Source: Gemmatimonadota bacterium (GTDB lineage Bacteria > Latescibacterota > UBA2968 > GCA-2709665). Taken from it: DNA of 64,000 nt. A program made the translations under genes and the position numbers. The stretch is from the NCBI GenBank assembly GCA_028873695.1, contig JAPPNU010000024.1:90975-154974 (forward strand). The letters run 5' to 3'. The notes under the pieces were generated by a model. That model was not told the origin of the DNA, did not search any database, and was given only the letters and a program-made list of their open reading frames with translations. This document shows, in pieces, positions 35,449-43,060 of this stretch (its first letter is position 1; each line of letters begins with the position of its first letter).

Positions 35449-36678
35449 CTACGCCAGGGAAAGCGACGTGTCGATCAGTCGCTGCCCGGCCTCCCACGTC
35501 ATCGGGGCGGGCAGATCGGAATTGAACATGAACGCGGAACGGACCTCGTAACCGCCTCCATCCCACGCCTCCTTCGACGGGAAATAGCCGGCATGCGCGT
35601 TCGCCTGATTCACAACCAGCAGCCGGTCGTGAGGCCATCGACGCCTGAGTTCGAGCCCCCACGAACCGAATAGCTGTCCCGGAAAACACGCCAGGGAGAC
35701 ATCCCCGATCCGAAACCCCTGCACCTCCAGCCGCACCGTGTCGGGTACCGCGTCACCGGCCGCTCGCATCGCCAGTTGATCCCGCGCCCAGCCGGCCTGG
35801 TACGTATCAGGTCCGGTGCGCGCCAACTGTTCCTGCAGGTCCGCGTCTGTCGGCAGGGTATCCAGCGGACACGTGCAATAAAGCTGCTGCGCGTCCAGTC
35901 CGGTGACGTCCGTCTGCCTGACGTCCACCGCCAGTTTCCGCACCGATCCCGCCAACCCGCCGCCAACCTTATTGACCTCGGCGAAGTTCTGTTGCGGACG
36001 GTACGGCCCCACGTCGCCCAGGCAACCGTTGAAGAACGCGGACGTTCCCCCCCACGCTTCCTCCAGTTCATTGCAGACCACACCGGGAAAGTCAGGGGAC
36101 CAATAGAGATTCGTCCCGGTCAGGACGGTCGGATGGCAGGCGTAGTTCACCCACGCGGCCACGGTGCGTCCGTCCTCTCCCGAAAAGCGCACCAGACCGA
36201 GCATGGAATCGATCGGATGACCGTCCTTGCGCCGGTTATGGTGGAATCCGGGTTCCCTCGTCTGCGCGAAGCCGACCGTTACCGGCTTCAGCCCATTGGA
36301 TGCGCTGATCACCGCGTCGACGAGCCGTTCCTTCAGGTCCGCCATATACGACCGGTCAGGGGCGTTGTCGCGGAACATGGTGGTTACCGGTCCCGAGTGG
36401 GTGTGCGTCGTTGCAACGAGGATTCCCTCAGCTGCAATTCCCGTCCGTTCCAGGATCGCATCCCGTATTCGTTCCGTCGTGTCTTCGCTGAATCCGACGG
36501 CGTCCACGACCACGAGCGCAACCCGCATCGAACCCTGTTCGCACACAAAGGCCCTGGCCCACAGCGGCAAGTGGGTACCGCCGGCCGGCTTCGTGCGACC
36601 CGAGTATCCGGCCATGGACAGTCCGGCCGGCGGCGTCACGTCGACCTTTGCCGCGCCCATCCTCAGGTTCTCCCGCAT
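35449..36678 (-). CDS. Neutral/alkaline ceramidase N-terminal-like domain protein (copy 2)
   Basis: The 409-residue product belongs to the same family as the gene at 28810-30144. It shows V-D-V-T-P-P-A-G-L, the zinc-site T-H-T-H-S-G-P, N-Y-A-C-H-P and a conserved F-P-G-Q-L-F-G-S-W-G near the C-terminus. It is clearly diverged from copy 1, so not a recent duplication. GGAGG lies eight bases before the ATG. It stands alone on the minus strand beside the tRNA locus and is likely transcribed from its own promoter. A role in amide or ester hydrolysis is inferred from homology. Confidence 0.75.
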   Translation of the reverse strand: MRENLRMGAAKVDVTPPAGLSMAGYSGRTKPAGGTHLPLWARAFVCEQGSMRVALVVVDAVGFSEDTTERIRDAILERTGIAAEGILVATTHTHSGPVTTMFRDNAPDRSYMADLKERLVDAVISASNGLKPVTVGFAQTREPGFHHNRRKDGHPIDSMLGLVRFSGEDGRTVAAWVNYACHPTVLTGTNLYWSPDFPGVVCNELEEAWGGTSAFFNGCLGDVGPYRPQQNFAEVNKVGGGLAGSVRKLAVDVRQTDVTGLDAQQLYCTCPLDTLPTDADLQEQLARTGPDTYQAGWARDQLAMRAAGDAVPDTVRLEVQGFRIGDVSLACFPGQLFGSWGLELRRRWPHDRLLVVNQANAHAGYFPSKEAWDGGGYEVRSAFMFNSDLPAPMTWEAGQRLIDTSLSLA

Positions 36679-36733
36679 CTCTTCCTCCCTGAATCTCGTC
36701 GTATCCGATGCGGCGGGTTCAAACGAATTATCC

Positions 36734-36762
36734 TTGACACGGATACGCCGCTGTTGTATTTT
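36734..36762 (+). promoter_or_regulatory. sigma70-like promoter facing tRNA-Thr
   Basis: Perfect TTGACA (36734-36739) and TATTTT (36757-36762) have 17-bp spacing and face the tRNA gene. The predicted start near 36770 is about 180 bp before the tRNA. Element B1 (36807-36950) accounts for most of that distance. Confidence 0.55.
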
Positions 36763-36806
36763 ATGCGCTCCGGATTCTGGATGTTAATCGCGTGTTTTTC
36801 ATTGCT

Positions 36807-36950
36807 TTAGCAGTCCATTGATATAGTCATTGCGGTCGAAGGCAAGGCGCGCGACCGAGTCCCATCCAGCGATTCGGCGAGGGAGCGCAACGCCGTATTT
36901 CGACCGCGAGGGCCGGCCGTAGCCCGGATGGACTTTTTCCAGGGGATGTC
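36807..36950. mobile_element. MITE-like element, family B copy 1 (internally shortened)
   Basis: A 144-bp segment starting TTAGCAGTCC and ending GGACTTTTTCC plus a degenerate inverted end matches the second copy at 42581-42912. The shared core is 114 bp (36827-36940) with about 11 differences. It ends one base before the tRNA-Thr acceptor stem. The left end is degenerate and the element lacks about 190 bp present in copy 2, so it looks like a decayed, deleted form. No ORF is present. Confidence 0.65.
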
Positions 36951-36951
36951 A

Positions 36952-37027
<76 letters not shown>

Positions 37028-37035
37028 TATGCAGG

Positions 37036-37069
37036 AAAGGGCTTGTGATTGCGCGCACAAGCCCTTTTT
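37036..37069 (+). terminator. rho-independent terminator after tRNA-Thr
   Basis: AAAGGGCTTGTG (37036-37047) pairs fully with CACAAGCCCTTT (37056-37067), with an 8-nt loop, and is followed by more T residues. It would end the tRNA transcript; the minus-strand complement has only a short T run. Confidence 0.9.
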
Positions 37070-37107
37070 CTTTGCCGATCTATTCCATTGGCGGTTCACA
37101 AGCCGTC

Positions 37108-37776
37108 TTAGACGACAACCGTGTCGCGCTGGTTCTCCTTCCACGCGTTCCAGTCGCTCAGGAAGCGCTCCAGGCCGTCGTCGGTGAGTGGATGCGCCAG
37201 CAGCTTCTTCAATACGTCGGGCGGCAACGTGGACACATCCGCTCCGGCGCATGCGGCATCAATAACGTGGAGGGGGTGCCGCAGACTGGCTGCAAGAACC
37301 TGAGTCGCAAAACCGTAGTTGTCGTAAATCCGTCGAATGGTCCTGATCAATTCCATGCCGACGTGCCCGATATCGTCCAGGCGCCCAAGAAACGGGCTGA
37401 TATAGGCCGCTCCGGCCTTCGCCGCCAGCAGCGCCTGGTTCGGGGAGAAACACAGCGTCACGTTGGTTCGGATCCCTTCATCGCAGCAGGCCTTGATCGC
37501 TTTCAGTCCGTCAAGCGTAATGGGTACCTTGACGACCACGTTGTCGTGTATGCTTGCCAGGTGGCGCGCCTCCTCGAGCATCAGTCTCCACTCGGTGCTT
37601 ACGACCTCCGCGCTGACCGGTCCGTCCACCAACCCGCAAATCTCGAGTATGATCTGTTCGAACGTGCCTTCTTCCTTTGAAATATGCGTTGGATTGGTTG
37701 TCACACCATCCAGTACGCCCATCTCGTTGGCCTCACGAATCTCGTCCAGATCGGCCGTGTCAATAAAGAACTCCAT
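37108..37776 (-). CDS. Transaldolase/fructose-6-phosphate aldolase-like protein
   Basis: The 222-residue product opens F-F-I-D-T-A-D and contains T-T-N-P-T, S-A-E-V and V-V-V-K-V-P-I-T, whose Lys83 is the expected Schiff-base residue. The size matches the short MipB/TalC group rather than the long transaldolases. These cytoplasmic TIM-barrel enzymes act on fructose 6-phosphate or sedoheptulose 7-phosphate. Nothing here separates the transaldolase from the aldolase activity. GGAGGG lies seven bases before the ATG. The gene appears to be alone in its transcription unit. Confidence 0.85.
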   Translation of the reverse strand: MEFFIDTADLDEIREANEMGVLDGVTTNPTHISKEEGTFEQIILEICGLVDGPVSAEVVSTEWRLMLEEARHLASIHDNVVVKVPITLDGLKAIKACCDEGIRTNVTLCFSPNQALLAAKAGAAYISPFLGRLDDIGHVGMELIRTIRRIYDNYGFATQVLAASLRHPLHVIDAACAGADVSTLPPDVLKKLLAHPLTDDGLERFLSDWNAWKENQRDTVVV

Positions 37777-37896
37777 CGCTCGCCCTCCTGCTTTTTTAGT
37801 GATCGAGTAAGATGCTATATCGGGTGGAAGCCGGGAATCTGCTTATTGTCATCGGATACGAACCGCAGATGAGGCTGGACGCGGGGCAGAGTTGAC

Positions 37897-38940
37897 TCAG
37901 AACGCTCTGTCTACGAGAAAACTGCACATTTCCCGCATCGTTTCCCGGGCGTCGGAGGGAGGAATCTCGTTCAGTTGCGATTCCGCGTCCGCCGCCCACG
38001 CCCGGCACGCGTCTTCGGCCCGTTCGATGGAACCGTAATGCTCCATCAGCGAGATCGTCCGTTCAACCTCGTCCGTTCTCGTCTCGGAACGGTCTCGATT
38101 CAGGATATCCCGCACCCAATCCTGTTCGTCCGGGGAACATCTGTGAAACAGATCGATCACCATCAGGGTCCGTTTTCCCTCCGCGATGTCTCCGCCTCGT
38201 TCTTTGCCGTAACCTCCGGAGGTGGTCGCGGGGGCCTGGTGCGCATCTTCGGCCCGAACCGTCAGATTCAGCAGATCGTCCTTGATCTGAAACGCGACCG
38301 CCATTCGTTCGCCGAACGCGCCCACTGCCCGTTGGCATTCCGGTGATGCGCCTGCAACGATCGCGCCCGCGGTACATGGCCCCCTCCCGCTGTACCAGCC
38401 CGTCTTCAGGCGCAGCATTTCCAGAAACGCCTCTACTTCAGGGACCTCGCCCGACTCGATCCAGCCGATGTCGTACGCCTGTCCTTCGAACGTACGCTGG
38501 GCGCCGTAAAGCATTTCCTGTATCAAGTCGAGCGCCACGGCGTCGCCGAGAATCTCCCGGTTGCCCGCGAGTATTTCGAACACCTTCGAATGCAGCGCGT
38601 CGCCCGCGTTGACGCTAAGCGGAACACCGTGAAGATGGTGCAGACATGGCTTGCCTCTGCGCATTTCCGAACCGTCTTCGATGTCGTCGTGAACAAGCGC
38701 GAAAGACTGGAACATCTCAAACGCAGCCGCCGTACGCAACGCCTTTTCCACTGCGCCGCCCAACCCCTCGCATGCCAGCAGGACGAGTACGGACCGAAAC
38801 CGTTTTCCGCCTCGGATCGGATAGTCCCGCATCGGTTCGTAGAGATAGCCGAATGGCTCGGCCTGTGGCAGAAACCTGAAGAGCTCAGCATCGATGAGGG
38901 GCACAAAGGAATCGAGATAGGACTTCAGACGATCGTTCAC
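37897..38940 (-). CDS. Polyprenyl diphosphate synthase (geranylgeranyl/farnesyl type)
   Basis: The product contains G-G-K-R-F-R, the first Asp-rich motif D-D-I-E-D (residues 85-89) and F-Q-I-K-D-D-L-L-N as second motif, where the last Asp of the usual D-D-x-x-D is Asn225. Most trans-prenyl synthases have Asp there, so the second metal site is altered. These enzymes extend isopentenyl diphosphate chains. The reading frame is open to 39183. I chose GTG at 38940, preceded nine bases earlier by GAGGG, giving 347 residues; ATG at 39024 is another option. The chain-length residue before D-D-I-E-D is in F-A-L-V-H, and chain length is not predicted. It is the first of four minus-strand genes whose lipid or terpenoid theme is suggestive. 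Confidence 0.82.
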   Translation of the reverse strand: MNDRLKSYLDSFVPLIDAELFRFLPQAEPFGYLYEPMRDYPIRGGKRFRSVLVLLACEGLGGAVEKALRTAAAFEMFQSFALVHDDIEDGSEMRRGKPCLHHLHGVPLSVNAGDALHSKVFEILAGNREILGDAVALDLIQEMLYGAQRTFEGQAYDIGWIESGEVPEVEAFLEMLRLKTGWYSGRGPCTAGAIVAGASPECQRAVGAFGERMAVAFQIKDDLLNLTVRAEDAHQAPATTSGGYGKERGGDIAEGKRTLMVIDLFHRCSPDEQDWVRDILNRDRSETRTDEVERTISLMEHYGSIERAEDACRAWAADAESQLNEIPPSDARETMREMCSFLVDRAF

Positions 38941-39154
38941 CGGCGCATCCCTCGCGTCCTTCCCAGCGGCGTCGATCCCGGCTTCGTTTCCGGGCCGTAA
39001 TCCGGGCGGCAAGACGCCCCTCATACGGAACACGTGAGAGGCAATCCTGACCGTCAGGTGGAAGAGGCGAATACGTGAAAGTACAGGTTCGGGCAGTCTG
39101 TTGAGAAGGAAAACTGCGCAGGAAGGAGGAGGTTGGGGGAAGAAACCGGCAGAA

Positions 39155-39183
39155 AATATAGCGACAAGCCTGAATGGGGTCAA
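39155..39183 (-). promoter_or_regulatory. sigma70-like promoter of the polyprenyl synthase gene
   Basis: In the 319-bp spacer 38941-39259, the minus strand shows TTGACC (complement of 39178-39183) and TATATT (complement of 39155-39160) with exactly 17 bp between them. The predicted leader is over 100 bases for either start. Nothing else is seen in the spacer. Confidence 0.6.
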
Positions 39184-39259
39184 CTGTTTTCGTCGTCCGG
39201 CCCGGGACCCCGTGAAGCCGCCGCCCCGACAGACCGGAGACGCGCCCGAGCGCCGTGTG

Positions 39260-40195
39260 TTACCACCGATAGGCGTCGAAGACGATTCTCAGATCCTGTC
39301 TGGCTCTCTCGTAGTCCGAATAAGGCTTCCGGCTCCTGTCATCCACGCATTGCAAAAATTCCCGGGTCATTTCCCGATACCCCATCAGATCCGAAAGACC
39401 TGGAAAGTAGAGCCGGACGCCTCGATACCCCTTCCGGAGCACATAAAGGCCGTTGCTCTCAAACACGATCTGTCCGTGCGTGCCACGAATCCGGGAGTGT
39501 TGAAACGCACCCCCTGTGCGGCTCTTCGTGTTCCACGAATACCTTAACTCGGCCGTCACGTTTCCGGGATAGGTCAACTCAACAACCGAGGTCCGCTCCG
39601 GTTTTCCCTCGCGCCGTCCGGGAAACCGGCCATGGACGCGTTCCGGAGCACACTCGAATATCGCGGAAATCAATGCGACAAAGTGAATGCCGCCTTCGAG
39701 CAACGCGCCGTACTTCCGTTTCCAGCCGGCTGTCGCCTGCGTGAACATCTTCTTCACCCGCACAGACCTGATGTCTCCGATCCGGCGCGCCACGATCAAT
39801 GCCCTGATTTTCCTGAGCAACGGCTTGTAGTAGTAATTTTCGGCCACCATCAACAGCGCTTCCGGATGCGACGCAGCAGCCGCACCAACGGCTTCCACTT
39901 CCTCCGGTGTTACGCACATCGGTTTTTCGACCATCACGTCCTTGCCTGCCGAGAGTGCGCGTATGACCTGGTCCTTGTGGAATTCGGGAGGGGATGCAAT
40001 GACCACCGCGTCGATGCAGGGCGACGCCAGCGCATCCTCCAGACGCGGGAAGCTGCCGCTGCCGCGAAACTCGATATTGAAGCGCCGCGCGCTTTCTTCG
40101 GATCGACTGCAGAAAAAGAGCTCGGCGGCGCCCGACAGATTCTTCGCGTGCAGGCGGGCAATGGTCCCGCAGCCCACCAGACAGATTTTTTTCAT
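39260..40195 (-). CDS. Gfo/Idh/MocA family oxidoreductase
   Basis: The 311-residue product has the Rossmann motif C-L-V-G-C-G-T-I-A near the N-terminus, M-V-E-K-P-M (E-K-P loop) and L-E-G-G-I-H-F-V in the C-terminal domain. It is more typical of the family than the gene at 9834-10826. The substrate is a sugar, polyol or related alcohol; the neighbouring GMC oxidase and prenyl synthase do not fix it. AGGAATCGGG precedes the ATG. Confidence 0.8.
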   Translation of the reverse strand: MKKICLVGCGTIARLHAKNLSGAAELFFCSRSEESARRFNIEFRGSGSFPRLEDALASPCIDAVVIASPPEFHKDQVIRALSAGKDVMVEKPMCVTPEEVEAVGAAAASHPEALLMVAENYYYKPLLRKIRALIVARRIGDIRSVRVKKMFTQATAGWKRKYGALLEGGIHFVALISAIFECAPERVHGRFPGRREGKPERTSVVELTYPGNVTAELRYSWNTKSRTGGAFQHSRIRGTHGQIVFESNGLYVLRKGYRGVRLYFPGLSDLMGYREMTREFLQCVDDRSRKPYSDYERARQDLRIVFDAYRW

Positions 40196-40254
40196 TTTCC
40201 CGATTCCTGAGAGGCGGCGTCACGATCACCCGACGACGGCCGGAGAGCGGGCGC

Positions 40255-41751
40255 CTATCCATATTCGGCGTGAATGACATCCGCAACCCGTAACGCGTTG
40301 GCCGCGATCGTAAGGCTCGGATTGACCCCTCCTGAAGTGGGCATAAAGCTGCCGTCGAGGACGAATAGATTGTCGATGCCGCGAAACCTGCAGGACTCAT
40401 CCAGAACGCTGTCACGGGCGAGGTTACCGAAACGCAGCGTCCCCACGGCGTGGGAAAACGTCTCCAGGTTGTAAATCCGGTGATACAGGCCGCCCGCCTG
40501 CTTCAGAATGCGCCTGGCCCTGTCAGTCAGATATTTCCTTCGGAGGCGATCCCGGTCCGAATATCGATGAACGACGCCGGTAACCTCAATTCCGTAATCG
40601 TCCGGTCGAGAGGTCAGATGCACCCGGTTTTCAAATTGGGGTTCGTCCTCCGCAATACAGAGCAGATTCTGCAGGTAACGTGCCATCAAGGCGGTCAGGT
40701 TTCCGTATCCGAAAGGCGCGAAGTGCCTCAGCACCTCAGGCGCGGGGGTGTAGATGTCCTGAATGGTTCCCACCGACGTTCCCAATCGGTCCCTCAGGTC
40801 TTCGTAGAAATCCGTAAAGCACAATTGCTTGTGAAAGATGCGGTCGGGATTGGTCCGAAAGGGAAAGAGTCCGGTCACTACGGCATTGCAGTGCCGCATC
40901 AGAAATCGACCGACCAGCCGGTGGTTGTCAAGTCGTTCCAGCCCGGAACGCAACAGGATGGCCGGGCTCTGCAATGCCCCGGCGCTGAGAATCACGATCT
41001 TCGCACTGAAATCGACCGCCCGGTTCGAAGTACCATCCAGACACCGGACCCGCACGACTCTGCCGTTCCGGGTTTCCAGTCGCAGGACGATTACCCCGGG
41101 CATGACTGCCAGGTCGGATGTCTGTGCCCTTGCCAGAAGCGTCATGGCCACGTCGTTCTTGGCTTCGATGCGGCATGGAAATCCGTCGCAGGTCGAACAT
41201 CGGATGCACACCGGCCGGTCCTTGTTCGTGAAATTCAGCGCCAGCGGAATCTTGAAGGGACGGTGCCCGAGCGCCTTCGCGGCCTCGTATATCCGCTTCG
41301 CCGGAGGCGCGAGTTGAATCCCTCCGAATCGATAGGCCCCGGACCTCGGCGGCTCATGAATATCGGACCCCGCCTGACCATGCACCTCCAGGAGATGTTC
41401 CGCCTTCGCATAGTACGGCTCCATTGCCGCGTAATCGACCGGCCAGTCCGAGAAGTCCTTCTCGCGCAGCCGCAGCGACGCCCCGCCGTAAAACACCGAC
41501 ATGCCGCCGACCGCTTCGTTCGGATAGATGGAGTGAAGGCCTCCGTCGCCTTCCACGTCGATCGGCGAACGGCTTTTGTACCGCTGATCGATCAGGATCC
41601 CGCGCGGGCTCCAGTCCCGCGCATCCCGCTTCACCCACCCGCCGCGTTCCAGCAGCAGCGTCCTGAATCCCGCCCGGCTGAGCGCGAACGCCGCGGCGCC
41701 GCCGCCGAGGCCCGAACCGATCACGATGGCTTCATAGGGTCCTGAGCTCAT
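40255..41751 (-). CDS. GMC family FAD-dependent oxidoreductase
   Basis: The product (498 residues from ATG at 41751) begins with the FAD motif I-V-I-G-S-G-L-G-G-G and L-L-L-E-R-G, carries V-I-L-S-A-G-A-L-Q-S-P and ends with L-F-V-L-D-G-S-F-M-P-T-S-G-G-V-N-P, the GMC C-terminal signature. It contains a Cys-rich segment C-I-R-C-S-T-C-D-G. GMC enzymes oxidise alcohols such as cholesterol, choline or sugars. It overlaps the upstream membrane-protein gene by 20 bp, so the two are likely translated together. The substrate is unknown. Confidence 0.82.
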   Translation of the reverse strand: MSSGPYEAIVIGSGLGGGAAAFALSRAGFRTLLLERGGWVKRDARDWSPRGILIDQRYKSRSPIDVEGDGGLHSIYPNEAVGGMSVFYGGASLRLREKDFSDWPVDYAAMEPYYAKAEHLLEVHGQAGSDIHEPPRSGAYRFGGIQLAPPAKRIYEAAKALGHRPFKIPLALNFTNKDRPVCIRCSTCDGFPCRIEAKNDVAMTLLARAQTSDLAVMPGVIVLRLETRNGRVVRVRCLDGTSNRAVDFSAKIVILSAGALQSPAILLRSGLERLDNHRLVGRFLMRHCNAVVTGLFPFRTNPDRIFHKQLCFTDFYEDLRDRLGTSVGTIQDIYTPAPEVLRHFAPFGYGNLTALMARYLQNLLCIAEDEPQFENRVHLTSRPDDYGIEVTGVVHRYSDRDRLRRKYLTDRARRILKQAGGLYHRIYNLETFSHAVGTLRFGNLARDSVLDESCRFRGIDNLFVLDGSFMPTSGGVNPSLTIAANALRVADVIHAEYG

Positions 41752-42532
41752 AGACGTAAAGAACCGCCAATCCGACGACAATGATCCACGCCATGTAGTG
41801 GTATTTCTCGCGGGTCTCAATGCATCGTGCGATCCGCGGAAGGTCCGGCCTGAACTTGCCTGACATCGTGCGTTGCACGTAGGTCTTGTAGTACTCGACC
41901 AGAAACCGCTCCAGTCCGCCGTTCATGAAGATCAGATAGCCGAGCGGCACCGGCGACGAGGGATTGTTTGAATAGAAGAAAACGGGGGAACAGACGGCGA
42001 GCACGAATGCGGAGCGGAAAAATTTCAGGGGCGCGAATCCCTCAAAGGGAGCGTCCTTATATGCGCCGCCGAGGGAAACCAGCATTCCCGTGGAAAATGC
42101 GACGGTCGCGAATACCGTGAAGTCCACGATTCGCATCGAAAGAAACAGCAGGGAAAAAACAGCCGAGACCAGAGCCACGCCGGAGATGAGGCGCAACGGT
42201 TCGCTGGCAACCGGCCTGCCGAAGAACGTGATTCTGGACGGCACGGCGTATTTCGACTGATCTTCGGATCTGAAGAATCCCTTGTACAGTTCCGCGAGGA
42301 ACCGTTCCAGCCCCATTATGGCAAAGAAGACCTGAAACAGGCTCAATTGGCGGAGGTTTCCACTAAAGAAGGGCAGCCAATAGAGGGCGCAGAAAATCAC
42401 GGCATGAAAATAGATGCTGCGGGGAAAGGTGCGGCGTTTCATGCCCTCATAGGGGGAGTCCTTGAATGCGCCCCACAATGAGGTGTACAGACCTGAAATC
42501 AGACTGACGAGAAACGGGATCAAGAAACCCAT
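41732..42532 (-). CDS. Integral membrane protein with internal tandem duplication, unknown
   Basis: The 266-residue protein has about six to eight membrane segments and is not recognisable. Its two halves repeat each other. G-A-F-K-D-S-P-Y-E-G (about 21-30) matches G-A-Y-K-D-A-P-F-E-G (about 155-164). G-L-E-R-F-L-A-E-L-Y-K (74-84) matches G-L-E-R-F-L-V-E-Y-Y-K (208-218). Charged K-D, E and E-R residues inside hydrophobic surroundings suggest an intramembrane active or binding site. It overlaps the GMC oxidase gene, which hints that they work on the same lipophilic substrate. It could be an enzyme, transporter or lipid-modifying protein; I do not name it. Confidence 0.6.
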   Translation of the reverse strand: MGFLIPFLVSLISGLYTSLWGAFKDSPYEGMKRRTFPRSIYFHAVIFCALYWLPFFSGNLRQLSLFQVFFAIMGLERFLAELYKGFFRSEDQSKYAVPSRITFFGRPVASEPLRLISGVALVSAVFSLLFLSMRIVDFTVFATVAFSTGMLVSLGGAYKDAPFEGFAPLKFFRSAFVLAVCSPVFFYSNNPSSPVPLGYLIFMNGGLERFLVEYYKTYVQRTMSGKFRPDLPRIARCIETREKYHYMAWIIVVGLAVLYVYELRTL

Positions 42533-42580
42533 AGGCGGACGCCCTGGCTGCCGGCAATACCGAGGATAATCGACGAACGG

Positions 42581-42912
42581 TTAACAGTCCGTTGAAAAAG
42601 CCGCTCTGCAGGCGAGGCATGGTGTCCCGTCCCGGAAATATGTCACCATTCATCCGCCGATTCATCCCGTCTGGCGGCGTTGCCTTCGCTCGGCGACCAT
42701 GGACAGGTCTCCTTGCTCAGGCGCCTTGCCAGCCGGGCGACTCGGCGGCCGAATCTCGGCAATCTATTTCCGGGTCGGAACACTTGCCATTGTGGTCGAA
42801 GACGAGGCGCGCAACCGAGTCCCATCCTGCGATTCGGCGAGGGCGCGCAACGCAGTATTTCGACCGCAAGGGCCGGCCGTAGCCCGGATGGGCTTTTTCA
42901 ACGGGCTGCTAA
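42581..42912. mobile_element. MITE-like element, family B copy 2 (longer form)
   Basis: A 332-bp segment is bounded by 23-bp inverted repeats that match at 20 positions (left 42581-42603 starting TTAACAGTCC, right 42890-42912 ending GGGCTGCTAA). It shares a 114-bp core with copy 1 at 36807-36950. It has no ORF and no visible target duplication. It fills most of the 528-bp gap between the membrane-protein gene and the MMPL gene. Confidence 0.75.
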
Positions 42913-42948
42913 GATAAATCCTCACGTCCGACGCGTCAAGGCGCAGAC

Positions 42949-42990
42949 AAAAAAAGGACAGGACACGTGAAGACGCGTGTATTCTGTCCT
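42949..42990 (-). terminator. rho-independent terminator of the MMPL operon
   Basis: On the minus strand AGGACAG (complement of 42984-42990) pairs with CTGTCCT (complement of 42955-42961), with an inner ACACG/CGTGT stem, then TTTTTT. It lies 71 bp past the stop of the MMPL gene. Confidence 0.85.
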
Positions 42991-43060
42991 CGACGGAATT
43001 TGGATTTCAGCGGGAGAGATCGGGGCCGTCGAGCCGTTCGGAATCCTGCCCGCAAACGGG

